Part shown: positions 1-9,531 of the stretch, piece by piece
How the letters are laid out: each line of letters starts with the position of its first letter
How positions within the stretch are numbered: position 1 is the first letter of the stretch
Source: Halalkalicoccus tibetensis
Lineage (GTDB): Archaea > Halobacteriota > Halobacteria > Halobacteriales > Halalkalicoccaceae
Direction: 5' to 3'
Length of the DNA stretch: 64,000 nt
NCBI RefSeq assembly: GCF_037996645.1
Contig: NZ_JBBMXV010000004.1
Coordinates: 273,684 to 337,683 of the forward strand
Notes under the pieces: generated by a model
What the model was told of the DNA's origin: nothing
Database searches by the model: none
What the model saw: only the letters and a program-made list of their open reading frames with translations
Program-made: the position numbers and the translations under genes

Positions 1-2
1 GA

Positions 3-1103
3 GAGCAGACGCCGCGGACGTCGTTCAGTTACGACGACAAGCGCGAGATAGCAGCGGTGCTGGACGAGATGGGGACCCACGTCATCGAGGCCGGGTTCCC
101 CGTCAACAGCGACGCGGAGTTCGAGGCGGTCAGCGACATCGCCGCCTCGACGAGTTCGACGGTCTGCGGGCTGGCCCGCGTCGTCGAGAAGGACGTCGAG
201 AGCGCGATCGATTCGGGCGTGGGGATGATCCACGTCTTCGTCTCGACCAGCGACGTCCAGATCGAGGACTCGATGCACGCCACCCGTGAGGACGTCAAGG
301 AGCGGGCGGTCGAATCGGTACAGCGCGTCAACGACGCGGGCGTCGAGGTGATGTTCTCGCCGATGGACGCCACGCGCACCGACAGCGAGTTCCTCGCCGA
401 GATCCTCGAGGCCGTCGACGAGGTCGGCGTCGACTGGATCAACATCCCCGACACCTGCGGGGTCGCGACCCCCAGTCGAATGAGCGCGCTGGTGAAGCTC
501 GTCCGCGAGCACACCGACGCGCGCGTCGACGTCCACGCCCACGACGACTTCGGGATGGCGAGCGCGAACGCCATCGCCGGCTTCGAGGCCGGCGCCGAGC
601 AGGCCCAGGTCAGCGTCAACGGCATCGGCGAGCGCGCGGGCAACGCGGCCTACGAGGAGGTCGTGATGGCCGCCGAATCGATCTACGGGATCGACACCGG
701 GATCGACACGACGAGGATCACGGAGCTGTCGCGCCTGATCGAGGAGAAGAGCGACGTCCCGGTGCCGGCGAACAAGCCGATCGTCGGGGCAAACGCCTTC
801 TCCCACGAGAGCGGGATCCACGCTGCGGGCGTGATCGAGAACAGCGACACGTTCGAGCCGGGGATCATGACCCCCGAGATGGTCGGCGCGAAGCGCGAGC
901 TCGTGTTGGGCAAGCACACCGGCACCCACTCGGTCCGGGAGTTCCTGACCGAGGCCGGCTTCGATCCCACCGACGGGGAGGTCCGCGAGATCACCCGTCG
1001 GGTGAAGGACTACGGCGCGGAGAAGAACCGCGTCACCCGGAGCGACGTCGAGCGCTTCGCCCGCGAGATCGGGGTCTCTCGGGAGGAGGAGGTCAGAGCG
1101 TAG
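3..1103 (+). CDS. leuA: 2-isopropylmalate synthase (5' partial)
   Basis: The gene enters the window already open in frame 3; its start lies upstream. It belongs to the DRE-TIM metallolyase family, which condenses acetyl-CoA with 2-oxoisovalerate in leucine synthesis. Visible motifs are EQTPRTSF at the N-terminal edge, the metal-ligand motif VDVHAHDDFG (near nt 530), NGIGERAGN, and SGIHAAGV. The visible part is 366 residues and stops shortly after the catalytic barrel and linker, so the C-terminal allosteric domain of long LeuA proteins is not present. The downstream ilv-leu genes support LeuA, although citramalate synthase is a close relative and cannot be excluded by sequence alone. Confidence 0.9.
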   Translation, partial: EQTPRTSFSYDDKREIAAVLDEMGTHVIEAGFPVNSDAEFEAVSDIAASTSSTVCGLARVVEKDVESAIDSGVGMIHVFVSTSDVQIEDSMHATREDVKERAVESVQRVNDAGVEVMFSPMDATRTDSEFLAEILEAVDEVGVDWINIPDTCGVATPSRMSALVKLVREHTDARVDVHAHDDFGMASANAIAGFEAGAEQAQVSVNGIGERAGNAAYEEVVMAAESIYGIDTGIDTTRITELSRLIEEKSDVPVPANKPIVGANAFSHESGIHAAGVIENSDTFEPGIMTPEMVGAKRELVLGKHTGTHSVREFLTEAGFDPTDGEVREITRRVKDYGAEKNRVTRSDVERFAREIGVSREEEVRA

Positions 1104-1156
1104 ATGGCCCCTCGAGCGCGCGCCGGCCAGCGACGCCACAGCGGAGACGGGACCCG

Positions 1157-1171
1157 GAAGGGTTATTACCC
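1157..1171 (+). promoter_or_regulatory. Promoter of the ilv leader, TATA-like element inside an inverted repeat
   Basis: TTATTA at 1163-1168 lies about 30 bp before the ATG at 1195, the spacing of haloarchaeal promoters for leaderless transcripts. The element is embedded in GGGT-TATT-ACCC (1160-1171), a 4-bp inverted repeat that could be an operator covering the TATA box. The operator role is inference. Confidence 0.5.
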
Positions 1172-1194
1172 ACGGCTTCCCACACCGCAGATAG

Positions 1195-1278
1195 ATGCAG
1201 ACGACCACCGCTCTCGGGCCGGCGCTTCCCGACAGCGACGCGGTCGTAGCGCGCGCGCTCATTATTGTAGGGGTTTAG
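1195..1278 (+). CDS. Probable Ile/Val-rich leader peptide upstream of ilvB (27 aa)
   Basis: A 27-codon frame begins with ATG at 1195, immediately after an in-frame TAG, and ends with TAG at 1276-1278. Its last residues are ARALIIVGV, so branched-chain residues cluster at the end, as in bacterial ilv and ivb leader peptides. The two Ile codons are ATT-ATT and three Val codons are GTA, GTA and GTT, while the neighbouring structural genes use almost only ATC and GTC/GTG. The last codons run into a 7-bp hairpin, and a TATA-like element sits about 30 bp before the ATG. The frame is seen directly; a role as translation-sensing leader is inference, because ribosome-mediated attenuation is not an established mechanism in archaea. 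Confidence 0.6.
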   Translation: MQTTTALGPALPDSDAVVARALIIVGV

Positions 1279-1285
1279 CCCCTAC
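1267..1285 (+). promoter_or_regulatory. Attenuator-like hairpin overlapping the leader stop codon
   Basis: GTAGGGG (1267-1273) and CCCCTAC (1279-1285) form a perfect 7-bp stem with a TTTAG loop that contains the leader stop codon. The 5' arm directly follows the ATT-ATT codons, so a ribosome stalled there would mask it. A competing pairing is possible between 1247-1255 and 1334-1342 (9 bp). The rest of the gap, 1286-1419, is C-rich with no T-run typical of a terminator and no second promoter that I recognise before ilvB. Confidence 0.5.
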
Positions 1286-1419
1286 ACCACCCACTCTCCT
1301 CGACCCGGCCGCACCGTCTCCCGACCACCAGCACGCGCGCTATCCCAACCGATGAACCCACGAACCGACCGCTGTCGACCGCCGCATCGCCCGCAAACCA
1401 GTGCCGAACGGACCGAACG

Positions 1420-3165
1420 ATGAGCAAGCAAGCATCCACCACGATCGACGACGAGGAGAGCGATCCGGACGTCGAACTACCCGTCGAGAACGGCGCGAGT
1501 TCGGTGATCCGCGCGCTCGAGGGCGCGGGCGTCGAGACCTGCTTCGGCGTCCAGGGCGGGGCGATCATGCCCGTCTACGACGCGCTGTACGACTCCTCGA
1601 TCCGCCACGTCACGATGGCCCACGAGCAGGGCGCGGCCCACGCCGCGGACGCCTTCGGGATCGTCGCCGGCGAACCCGGCGTCTGTCTCGCGACCTCGGG
1701 GCCGGGCGCGACCAATCTCGTGACCGGGCTCGCGGACGCCGACATGGATTCGGACCCGGTCCTCGCGCTCACCGGCCAGGTCGCGACGGCGTCGGTCGGC
1801 AACGACGCCTTCCAGGAGACCGACACGACGGGCGTCACGCGCCCGATCACGAAGACGAACTACTTCGCGACCGACGCCGACACGGTCGGCGACACCGTCG
1901 CCGAGGCGTTCGCGCTCTCGGGGACGGGTCGACCCGGCCCCACGGTCGTCGACCTCCCGAAGGACGTCACCAACGCCGGAACCGACCGGGAGCCGGGCCC
2001 GCCCCGGACGCCCGACACCTACGACCCGCAGTACGAGGCCGACGACGAGGCCGTCGAGCAAGCGGTCCGGAGCCTCGAGCGCGCCGAGAAGCCCGTCATC
2101 CTGGCGGGCGGCGGCGTGATCAAGGGCGAGGCCAGCGACGCCCTCAGGGCCTTCGCCACCGAGTACGGGATCCCCGTCGTGACGACGATGCCCGCGCTGG
2201 GCTCGTTCCCCGAGGACCACGAGCTGGCGATGGAGATGGCCGGGATGCACGGCACCGGCTACGCGAACATGGCGATCACCCACTGCGATACGATGCTGGC
2301 GGTGGGCTGTCGGTTCGACGACCGCCTCACCGGCGGCATCGAGACGTTCGCGCCCGACGCCGAGGTCCTGCACGCGGACATCGACCCCGCGGAGATCTCG
2401 AAGAACATCGAGGCCGACGTCGCGCTGATCGGCGACGCCGGCACCGTCCTCGAGCAGCTCGACGCCGAGATGACCCGGGCGCCCGACGCTCCCGAGTGGC
2501 GCGAGCAGTGTACGACGTGGAAGGCCGAGTACCCGATGGACTACGCCGCGCCCGAGGAGCGGCCGCTGCGCCCCGAGTTCGCCGTCGAGGCGATGGACGA
2601 GGCGACGCCCGACGACGCGATCGTCACCACGGGCGTCGGTCAGCACCAGATGTGGGCGTGTCAGTACTGGACCTATCGCCACCCGCGGACGTGGGTCTCC
2701 TCCCATGGGTTAGGAACGATGGGCTACGGCCTGCCCGCCGCGATCGGCGCGAAGGTCGCGAAGCCCGACACCGAGGTCGTCTGCTTCGAGGGCGACGGCT
2801 CCTTTTTGATGACCTGTCAGGAGCTCGCGGTCGCGGTGCGGGAGAACCTCGACATCACCGTCGCGGTGTTGAACAACTCCTCGGTGGGGATGGTCCGCCA
2901 GTGGCAGGACGCCTTCTTCGAGGGGCGCCACTCGGCCTCGCAGTACCCGTGGGTGCCCGCGTTCGACAAGCTCGCCGAGGCGTTCGGCGCACAGGGCTTC
3001 TCGGTCCACGAGTACGACGAGGTCGTCGAAACCGTCGAGGCCGCGATCGCCCACGACGGCCCCTCGGTGATCGACTTCCACATCGACCCCGAGTCGAACG
3101 TCTACCCGATGGTGCCCAGCGGCGGGGACAACGGGCAGTTCGCCCTCTCGGAGGACCAGCTATGA
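1420..3165 (+). CDS. ilvB: Acetolactate synthase, large catalytic subunit
   Basis: This 581-residue thiamine-diphosphate enzyme makes 2-acetolactate or 2-aceto-2-hydroxybutyrate, the first common step of Val/Leu/Ile synthesis. The PYR-domain glutamate lies in HEQGAAHAADAFG (about residue 68), a central FAD/DHP-type domain follows, and the ThDP/Mg motif starts at GDGSFLM (about residue 457) and ends in LNNSSVGMV. Length is normal for the family. The stop codon overlaps the ilvN start (ATGA), indicating translational coupling with the regulatory subunit. It lies 141 bp after the leader peptide. Confidence 0.97.
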   Translation: MSKQASTTIDDEESDPDVELPVENGASSVIRALEGAGVETCFGVQGGAIMPVYDALYDSSIRHVTMAHEQGAAHAADAFGIVAGEPGVCLATSGPGATNLVTGLADADMDSDPVLALTGQVATASVGNDAFQETDTTGVTRPITKTNYFATDADTVGDTVAEAFALSGTGRPGPTVVDLPKDVTNAGTDREPGPPRTPDTYDPQYEADDEAVEQAVRSLERAEKPVILAGGGVIKGEASDALRAFATEYGIPVVTTMPALGSFPEDHELAMEMAGMHGTGYANMAITHCDTMLAVGCRFDDRLTGGIETFAPDAEVLHADIDPAEISKNIEADVALIGDAGTVLEQLDAEMTRAPDAPEWREQCTTWKAEYPMDYAAPEERPLRPEFAVEAMDEATPDDAIVTTGVGQHQMWACQYWTYRHPRTWVSSHGLGTMGYGLPAAIGAKVAKPDTEVVCFEGDGSFLMTCQELAVAVRENLDITVAVLNNSSVGMVRQWQDAFFEGRHSASQYPWVPAFDKLAEAFGAQGFSVHEYDEVVETVEAAIAHDGPSVIDFHIDPESNVYPMVPSGGDNGQFALSEDQL

Positions 3166-3848
3166 GCGAACAGGAACCGGAACAGCGGGTCAACGAGCTG
3201 CGGGGGCCCGCACCCGAGGAGCGCCCCCGGCCGACGGGCCGGCGAAACAGCCAGGGGATGCGGATCGACCCCGAGGTCGAGGCCGAGCCCCGATCCCGGC
3301 GGACCGCGATCTCGGCGCTGGTCGAGAACGAGCCCGGCGTGCTCGCGAAGGCCTCGGGACTGGTCTCCCGGCGGCAGTTCAACATCGAGAGCCTCACCGT
3401 GGGGACGACGACCAATCCCGAGACCTCGCGGATCACGCTCGTCATCGAGGAGCCCGAGCCGGGGATCCGGCAGGTCGAGAAGCAGCTGGAGAAGCTGCTG
3501 CCCGTGATCTCGGTCCAGGAGCTGGGCGACAGCGCGATCCAGCGCGAGCTGGTGATCCTGAAGGTCCACGGCGACGAGCCCGACAAGGTCCAGGCGGTCA
3601 CCGAGATGTACGACGGGACCGTCCTGGACGCCGGCCCGCGGACGATCTCGATCGAGATCACCGGCGGCGAGGGGAAGATCGACGACGCGATCGACGCGTT
3701 CCAGCAGTTCGGCATCCGCGAGCTGGCCCGGACGGGCCAGACCGCGATCGCGCGCGGCGACGTCTGGACGACGGACGTCGAGGAGGAACGGTACGAACGA
3801 ATGCACGAGAGCTGGCGGACCACGACGACGACCACGAACGATGACTGA
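3162..3848 (+). CDS. ilvN: Acetolactate synthase, small regulatory subunit
   Basis: This 228-residue protein carries an ACT domain beginning at about residue 47 ([20 protein letters not shown], then FNIESLTVG), the fold through which valine normally inhibits acetolactate synthase, and a C-terminal ALS_ss_C-type domain. The N-terminal 45 residues are a charged, proline-rich extension. The start is the ATG overlapping the ilvB stop. The 3' end overlaps ilvC by 8 bp. The threonine run just before the C terminus ([11 protein letters not shown]) is probably disordered. Confidence 0.95.
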   Translation: MSEQEPEQRVNELRGPAPEERPRPTGRRNSQGMRIDPEVEAEPRSRRTAISALVENEPGVLAKASGLVSRRQFNIESLTVGTTTNPETSRITLVIEEPEPGIRQVEKQLEKLLPVISVQELGDSAIQRELVILKVHGDEPDKVQAVTEMYDGTVLDAGPRTISIEITGGEGKIDDAIDAFQQFGIRELARTGQTAIARGDVWTTDVEEERYERMHESWRTTTTTTNDD

Positions 3849-4878
3849 GGAAGCAACGATCTACTACGACGACGACGCACAGCGCAGCCAGATCGAGGAC
3901 AAGACCGTAGCCGTTCTGGGCTACGGCAGCCAGGGCCACGCCCACGCACAGAACCTCGCCGACAGCGGGATCGACGTGGTCGTCGGTCTCAAGGAGGGGT
4001 CGTCCTCCCGGGACGCCGCCCGCGAGGACGGCCTCTCGGTGGGGACCCCGAAGGAGGCCGCCGCACAGGCCGAGATCGTGAGCGTGCTGGTGCCCGACAC
4101 GGTCCAGCCCGCGGTCTACGCCGACATCGAGGAGGAGCTCGAACCCGGGAACACGCTGCAGTTCGCCCACGGGTTCAACATCCACTACAACCAGATCAAT
4201 CCCCCCGAGGACGTCGACGTGACGATGATCGCGCCGAAGACGCCCGGGCACCTCCTCAGGAGGAACTACGAGAACGACGAGGGCACGCCCGCGCTGCTCG
4301 CGATCTACCAGGACGCAACGGGCGAGGCCAAGGACGAGGCGCTCGCGTACGGCCAGGCGATCGGCTGTACGCGCGCGGGCGTCGTCGAGACCACCTTCCG
4401 CGAGGAGACCGAGACCGACCTGTTCGGCGAGCAGGCGGTGCTCTGTGGCGGGATCGCGAGCCTGATCAAGCAGGGCTACGAGACGCTGGTCGACGCGGGC
4501 TACAGCCCGCAGATGGCCTACTTCGAGTGTCTCAACGAGATGAAGCTCATCGTCGACCTGATGTACGAGGACGGGCTCGGCGGGATGTGGGACTCGGTCT
4601 CCGATACGGCGGAGTACGGCGGGCTCACCCAGGGCGACGTCGTCATCGACGACCACGCCCGCGAGAACATGGAGGAGGTCCTGCAGGGCGTCCAGGACGG
4701 CACGTTCGCCCGCGAGTGGATCGCGGAGAACCAGGCCGGGCGGCCGAGCTACACCCAGCTGCGCCAGGCCGAGAAGGACCACGAGATCGAGGAGGTCGGC
4801 GCGGAGCTGCGCGCGCTGTTCGCGTGGGCCGAGGAGGAGGACGAGGACGAACAGGAGAGGGTGACCGCGGATGACTGA
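3841..4878 (+). CDS. ilvC: Ketol-acid reductoisomerase
   Basis: This 345-residue class I (short) KARI converts acetohydroxy acids to dihydroxy acids with Mg2+ and NAD(P)H. The Rossmann motif GYGSQG is at residues 27-32. The C-terminal knotted domain shows the metal-ligand region [16 protein letters not shown] and the [13 protein letters not shown] helix. The start overlaps ilvN by 8 bp. The C terminus is an acidic tail typical of haloarchaeal proteins, and it overlaps the next small ORF. Confidence 0.97.
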   Translation: MTEEATIYYDDDAQRSQIEDKTVAVLGYGSQGHAHAQNLADSGIDVVVGLKEGSSSRDAAREDGLSVGTPKEAAAQAEIVSVLVPDTVQPAVYADIEEELEPGNTLQFAHGFNIHYNQINPPEDVDVTMIAPKTPGHLLRRNYENDEGTPALLAIYQDATGEAKDEALAYGQAIGCTRAGVVETTFREETETDLFGEQAVLCGGIASLIKQGYETLVDAGYSPQMAYFECLNEMKLIVDLMYEDGLGGMWDSVSDTAEYGGLTQGDVVIDDHARENMEEVLQGVQDGTFAREWIAENQAGRPSYTQLRQAEKDHEIEEVGAELRALFAWAEEEDEDEQERVTADD

Positions 4879-5110
4879 TGAGAAACAGCGGATGAAGGAC
4901 GTCGATCACACCCACCCCTACGACGACCGGAGCGCGGGCGCGCTGTTCGCGCGCGGGCCGGTCGTGGCCGCGGACGGCGGGCGTGATCCGAACCGGGAGC
5001 CGAACGAGAGCATGAAGGACGTCGATCACACCCCGCCGCACGACGAGGAGGGCGCGACGCGCGTCTTCGAGCGCGGCGAGGAGTACGACGGGGACGTAGT
5101 AGAAGAATGA
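4871..5110 (+). CDS. Small conserved-context protein with a duplicated MKDVDHT motif
   Basis: This 79-residue acidic protein is locked between ilvC and leuC, overlapping each by 8 and 4 bp, which argues that it is translated. Residues 8-29 and 48-69 are two copies of the pattern MKDVDHTxPxD...F.RG. The copies are exactly 40 codons apart, and the first 22 nt of each (from 4892 and from 5012) are identical at DNA level. There is no signal peptide or membrane segment. I do not recognise a family; the repeated DHT/HP residues could bind metal, but that is speculation. Confidence 0.8.
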   Translation: MTDEKQRMKDVDHTHPYDDRSAGALFARGPVVAADGGRDPNREPNESMKDVDHTPPHDEEGATRVFERGEEYDGDVVEE

Positions 5111-6528
5111 GCGAACGCACCCTCTACGACAAGGTCTGGGACGAGCACGCTGTCACCGAACTCCCCACGGGCCAGACCCAGCTGTTCGTGGGCCTGCACC
5201 TCATCCACGAGGTGACCAGCCCGCAGGCGTTCGGGATGCTCAAGGAGCGCGACATGGAGGTCGCATACCCCGAGCGCACCCACGCGACGGTCGACCACAT
5301 CGTCCCGACGGCGGATCAGTCCCGACCGTACGGCGACGACGCCGCCGAGGAGATGATGCGCGAGCTCGAGGAGAACGTCCGCGAGGCGGGCATCGAGTTC
5401 GACCATCCCGACACCGGCGACCAGGGGATCGTCCACGTCATCGGCCCCGAGCAGGGGATCACCCAGCCGGGGATGACGATCGTCTGTGGCGACTCCCATA
5501 CGAGCACGCACGGCGCGTTCGGCGCGCTCGCCTTTGGCATCGGAACCAGCCAGATCCGCGACGTGCTCGCGACGGGGACGGTCGCGATGGAGAAACAGAA
5601 AGTGAGGAAGATCGAGGTCACGGGCGAGCTCGGCGACGGCGTCGAGGCCAAGGACGTGATCCTCGAGATAATCAGGAGACTGGGCACCGAGGGTGGCGTC
5701 GGCTACATCTACGAGTACGCCGGCGAGGCCATCGAGAACCTCGGCATGGAGGGTCGGATGTCGATCTGCAACATGTCGATCGAGGGCGGGGCCCGCGCGG
5801 GCTACGTCAACCCCGACGAGACCACCTACGAGTGGCTCGCCGAGACCGACGCCTTCGAGGACGACCCCGAGCGATTCGAGCGGCTCAAGCCCTACTGGGA
5901 GTCGGTTCGTTCGGACGAGGACGCCGAGTACGACGACGTCGTCACGATCGACGGCTCGTCGCTGGAGCCGGTCGTCACCTGGGGCACGACCCCGGGCCAG
6001 GGCGTCGGCATCACCCAGCCGATCCCCCATCCCGACGAACTGCCCGCGGACAAGCAGGACACCGCCCGGCGCGCCCAGGACCACATGCGCGTCGAGCCCG
6101 GCGACACGATGGAGGGCTACCCCATCGACGTCGCCTTCCTCGGCTCGTGTACGAACGCCCGATTGGCCGACCTGCGCCGCGCGGCCGAACTCGTCGAGGG
6201 CCGCGAAGTCCCCGAGGACGTCCGGGCGCTCGTCGTCCCCGGCAGCCAGCGCGTCCAGCGCGCCGCCGAGGAGGAGGGCCTGAAGGACGTCTTCGAGACC
6301 GCGGGCTTCGAGTGGCGAAATGCCGGCTGTTCGATGTGTCTGGGCATGAACGAGGATCAGTTGGAGGGCGATCAGGCGTGTGCCTCCTCGTCGAACCGCA
6401 ACTTCGTCGGCCGCCAGGGGAGCAAGGACGGGCGCACCGTCCTGATGAACCCCCGGATGGTCGCCGCGGCGGCGATCACCGGCGAGGTGACCGACGTGCG
6501 TACGCTGGAGGAGGTGAGCCTGGCATGA
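5107..6528 (+). CDS. leuC: 3-isopropylmalate dehydratase, large subunit
   Basis: This 473-residue aconitase-family protein isomerises 2- to 3-isopropylmalate together with LeuD. Its three [4Fe-4S] ligands are visible in GSCTNARL and in [10 protein letters not shown], and [13 protein letters not shown] is the typical substrate-side motif. The start ATG overlaps the preceding stop, and its own stop overlaps the leuD start (ATGA). Homoaconitase-type paralogues share these motifs, but the leu operon context decides the call. Confidence 0.96.
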   Translation: MSERTLYDKVWDEHAVTELPTGQTQLFVGLHLIHEVTSPQAFGMLKERDMEVAYPERTHATVDHIVPTADQSRPYGDDAAEEMMRELEENVREAGIEFDHPDTGDQGIVHVIGPEQGITQPGMTIVCGDSHTSTHGAFGALAFGIGTSQIRDVLATGTVAMEKQKVRKIEVTGELGDGVEAKDVILEIIRRLGTEGGVGYIYEYAGEAIENLGMEGRMSICNMSIEGGARAGYVNPDETTYEWLAETDAFEDDPERFERLKPYWESVRSDEDAEYDDVVTIDGSSLEPVVTWGTTPGQGVGITQPIPHPDELPADKQDTARRAQDHMRVEPGDTMEGYPIDVAFLGSCTNARLADLRRAAELVEGREVPEDVRALVVPGSQRVQRAAEEEGLKDVFETAGFEWRNAGCSMCLGMNEDQLEGDQACASSSNRNFVGRQGSKDGRTVLMNPRMVAAAAITGEVTDVRTLEEVSLA

Positions 6529-7181
6529 GCACCGAGAACGAACGGGACGCGAACCGCGAGGACGGGCCCGCCGAGATCGTCGACCGCGTCTCGGGCACCG
6601 GCATCCCGATCCGGGGCAACGACATCGACACCGACCAGATCATCCCCGCGCGGTTCATGAAGGTCGTCACCTTCGACGGGCTGGGCGAGTTCGCCTTCTT
6701 CGACCAGCGCTTCGACGGCGAGGACAACGAGAAGGACCACCCGTTCAACGAGGAGCAGTATCAGGGGGCGAACGTCATGGTGGTCAACGCGAACTTCGGC
6801 TGTGGCTCCTCGCGCGAGCACGCACCCCAGGCGCTTCAGCGCTGGGGGATCGACGCCATCGTCGGCGAGTCGTTCGCGTCCATCTTCGCGGGCAACTGCC
6901 TCGCGCTCGGCATTCCCACGGTGACCGCGAGCCCCGAGGAGATCGGCGCGCTCCAGGCGTTCGTCGAGGAGAACCCCGACGCCGAGATCACCGTCGACGT
7001 CGAGCGCGAGCTCGTCGTCTACGGGAGCGGCGACGAGGAGACGGCGGTCAACGTCGACGTCGCGGACGCCCAGCACAAGGCGCTCGTCGAGGGCGTCTGG
7101 GACACCACGGCACTGATGAAAGCCAACGAGGACGCGGTGCGCGAGACCGCCGACTCCCTGCCATACATGAGCGATGACTGA
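6525..7181 (+). CDS. leuD: 3-isopropylmalate dehydratase, small subunit
   Basis: This 218-residue swivelling-domain partner of LeuC contains [14 protein letters not shown] near the N terminus and the diagnostic [15 protein letters not shown]. The N-terminal 15 residues are an acidic extension. The start was chosen as the ATG overlapping the leuC stop. The 3' end overlaps leuB by 8 bp, continuing the tight operon. Confidence 0.95.
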   Translation: MSTENERDANREDGPAEIVDRVSGTGIPIRGNDIDTDQIIPARFMKVVTFDGLGEFAFFDQRFDGEDNEKDHPFNEEQYQGANVMVVNANFGCGSSREHAPQALQRWGIDAIVGESFASIFAGNCLALGIPTVTASPEEIGALQAFVEENPDAEITVDVERELVVYGSGDEETAVNVDVADAQHKALVEGVWDTTALMKANEDAVRETADSLPYMSDD

Positions 7182-8151
7182 GGAGATCGCCGTCGTCCCT
7201 GGCGACGGGATCGGCCAGGAGGTGACGCCCGCCGCCGTGGAGGTGCTCGAAGCCGTCGGCGAGTTCGAGTTCACGGAGGCCGACGCCGGCGACGCGGTAA
7301 AGGACGAAACCGGCGAGGCACTGCCCGAGGAGACCTACGAACTGGCCGCGAGCGCGGACGCGACGCTGTTCGGTGCCGCGGGCGAGAGCGCGGCCGACGT
7401 GATCCTCCCGCTGCGGGAGGCCGTCGGCTCCTTTGTCAACGTCCGGCCCGCCCGCGCGTATCCCGGCGTCGACGCGCTGCGCCCCGAGACGGACCTCGTC
7501 TTCCTGCGGGAGAACACCGAGGGCGTCTACTCGGGCCACGAGAACAGGCTGAGCGAGGACCTCTCGACGCTCACTCGCGTGGTGACGAGTTCGGCCTCGG
7601 AGCGCCTCGCGGAGTTCGCCTGCGAGTACGTCGCCGAGGGCGACCACGACGGCTTCACTGTCGCCCACAAGGCCAACGTGATGCGCGAGACGGACGGACG
7701 GTTCCGCGAGGACGTGTTGGCGGTCGCCGAGGAGCGCGGCGTCGACGCCGACGAGGTGCTGATGGACGCTTTCGCGACCCACGTCTGTCTTGACCCTGAA
7801 GAGTTCGGCGTCGTCGTCTGTCCGAACCTCGCGGGCGACGTACTTTCGGACTTGGCGGCCGGCCTCGTCGGCGGGCTCGGCTTGCTTCCGAGCGCGAACA
7901 TCGGCGAGGAGAACGCGCTGTTCGAGCCGGTCCACGGCACCGCCCCCGACATCGCCGGCGAGGGGGTCGCCAACCCGACCGCCGCCATCCTGAGCGCGGC
8001 GATGTTGCTCGATCATCTGGGCTACGACGAGGAGAGCGAGCGGGTCGACAGTGCGGTGACGGGCGTGCTCGAGGAGGGCCCCCGGACGGCGGACCTCGGC
8101 GGCGAGGCGAGCACCGAGGACGTGACGAGCGCGATCGTCGACCGCCTGTAG
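7174..8151 (+). CDS. leuB: 3-isopropylmalate dehydrogenase
   Basis: This 325-residue beta-decarboxylating dehydrogenase oxidises 3-isopropylmalate to 2-oxoisocaproate. Motifs are the N-terminal [21 protein letters not shown], the metal/NAD region [20 protein letters not shown] and the NAD loop [15 protein letters not shown]. It is the last gene of the operon; the next gene starts 301 bp downstream. Confidence 0.95.
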   Translation: MTEEIAVVPGDGIGQEVTPAAVEVLEAVGEFEFTEADAGDAVKDETGEALPEETYELAASADATLFGAAGESAADVILPLREAVGSFVNVRPARAYPGVDALRPETDLVFLRENTEGVYSGHENRLSEDLSTLTRVVTSSASERLAEFACEYVAEGDHDGFTVAHKANVMRETDGRFREDVLAVAEERGVDADEVLMDAFATHVCLDPEEFGVVVCPNLAGDVLSDLAAGLVGGLGLLPSANIGEENALFEPVHGTAPDIAGEGVANPTAAILSAAMLLDHLGYDEESERVDSAVTGVLEEGPRTADLGGEASTEDVTSAIVDRL

Positions 8152-8452
8152 CGTCCGACCCATCCCTTGCGGATCTCGACGGATGATCAGTTGGGTCGCT
8201 GACAACACGTTATTCTTCCTCTGTTCCTTTGAGCGGAATCTACTACCGGAACGCACCCGTCCCTCCCCGGGGTAGCCTCGGGTGCCGGCTGCCGAAGGGG
8301 GTTACCGTCGATCGGACCTCCTTCGGGGCTCGGTCTTCCCTTTCGAGGCGACCTCCGATCCCGGAGCACCGTCTCTCTTCACATGGGCCACTGTTCGTCA
8401 CGTTCGCCCCTCGGGAACGCTTTTGACGCCGCCGGGTGTTGTCTACCGTATC
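8152..8452 (+). other. 301-bp intergenic stretch between leuB and adh
   Basis: A pyrimidine-rich tract at about 8205-8230 (TTATTCTTCCTCTGTTCCTTT) follows leuB and may end the operon transcript. A TATA-like element, CTTTTGA at about 8420-8426, lies about 30 bp before the adh ATG and is its probable promoter. The 30-codon frame at 8183-8275 has no promoter or supporting features. I see nothing else convincing. Confidence 0.4.
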
Positions 8453-9490
8453 ATGCAAGCGGCGCGACTCCACGAGTACACCGAGGAGATGGACGAGGGT
8501 CTCACGATCGAGGAGGTCGACCGGCCCGAGGCGACCCGGTCGGACCACGTCGTCGTCGAGGTCGAGGGGGCGGGCTGGTGCCAGACGGACAACCACATCA
8601 TCGAGGGGATGTGGACCGACTACGTCGACCAGGAGCTTCCGATGACGCTGGGCCACGAGAACGCCGGGGAAGTGGTAGAGATCGGCGAGGAGGTTTCAAC
8701 CGTGGAGGTCGGCGACAAGGTGCTCTGTCATCCCCACGTGACCTGCGGGCAGTGCCGGGCCTGCCGCCTCGGCGAGGACATGCACTGCGAGAACGCGGTC
8801 TTCCCGGGGCTGAACGTCGACGGCGGGTTCGCGGACTACCTGCTGACCTCCGAGCGCGCGACCATCAGGCTGGACGACGTCGACCCCGTCGAGATCGCGC
8901 CCCACGCCGACGCCGGCATCACGGCGTACCACGCCGCACGCAAGGCCGTCCCGCACCTCTACCCGGGTAGCTACACGGTCGTCATCGGGATCGGCGGCCT
9001 GGGCCACATCGGGCTGCAGGCGATCGACGCGATGAGCGCGACGACCACGATCGCCGTCGACCTCAAGGACGAGGCGCTCTCGCTGGCCGACCGGCTCGGG
9101 GCGGACCACACGATCAACTCCGGCGACGAGGACGTCGCGGAGGCGATCGAGGCGATCACCGACGGCGCGGGCGCGGAGCAGGTGCTCGACTTCGTCGGCG
9201 CCGATGGGACGACGGCGCTCGCCCCGGATATCGTCGCGCCCGGCGGCGAGCACCACGTCATCGGCTACGGGGGACACATCCACGAACCCTCCCAGGCGCT
9301 GGTCAACGGGGAGTTCTCCTTCGTCGGGAACATCGTCGGGAAGTACACCGAGCTCCAGGAGCTCGTCGCGCTGGTCGAGGGCGGAGAGATGCACTTGGAG
9401 ACCGCCCAGTACGGCCTCGACGAGATCAACGAGGTCGCCGAGGCGCTCGAACACGGCGAGATCGAGGGCCGGGCCGTCATCGTTCCATAG
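8453..9490 (+). CDS. adh: Zinc-dependent alcohol dehydrogenase (MDR family)
   Basis: This 345-residue protein oxidises primary alcohols or reduces aldehydes with NAD(P). The catalytic zinc site is in GWCQTDNH and GHENAGEV, the structural zinc has four Cys in CGQCRACRLGEDMHC, and the Rossmann motif is GIGGLGHIGLQA. The ATG at 8453 fits the TATA-like element about 30 bp upstream; the frame is open further up but without support. Exact substrate is not readable from sequence. Confidence 0.9.
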   Translation: MQAARLHEYTEEMDEGLTIEEVDRPEATRSDHVVVEVEGAGWCQTDNHIIEGMWTDYVDQELPMTLGHENAGEVVEIGEEVSTVEVGDKVLCHPHVTCGQCRACRLGEDMHCENAVFPGLNVDGGFADYLLTSERATIRLDDVDPVEIAPHADAGITAYHAARKAVPHLYPGSYTVVIGIGGLGHIGLQAIDAMSATTTIAVDLKDEALSLADRLGADHTINSGDEDVAEAIEAITDGAGAEQVLDFVGADGTTALAPDIVAPGGEHHVIGYGGHIHEPSQALVNGEFSFVGNIVGKYTELQELVALVEGGEMHLETAQYGLDEINEVAEALEHGEIEGRAVIVP

Positions 9491-9531
9491 CCCGCCACAA
9501 CCGTGATACGGTCGGCCTCCAACAGTCGTGC

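Noticed and set aside
1104-1355. Frame directly after leuA (83 codons)
   Set aside because: Arg/His/Pro-rich shadow-type composition; it overlaps the leader peptide in another frame and lacks a promoter.
1477-2706. Long minus-strand frame (409 codons) opposite ilvB
   Set aside because: It is a shadow of the strongly biased ilvB codons; composition is Arg/Val/Gly-rich with no motif, promoter or start signal.
8183-8275. 30-codon frame after leuB as a possible leader or small gene
   Set aside because: No TATA-like element at the right distance, and no codon or structural signal as in the ilv leader.
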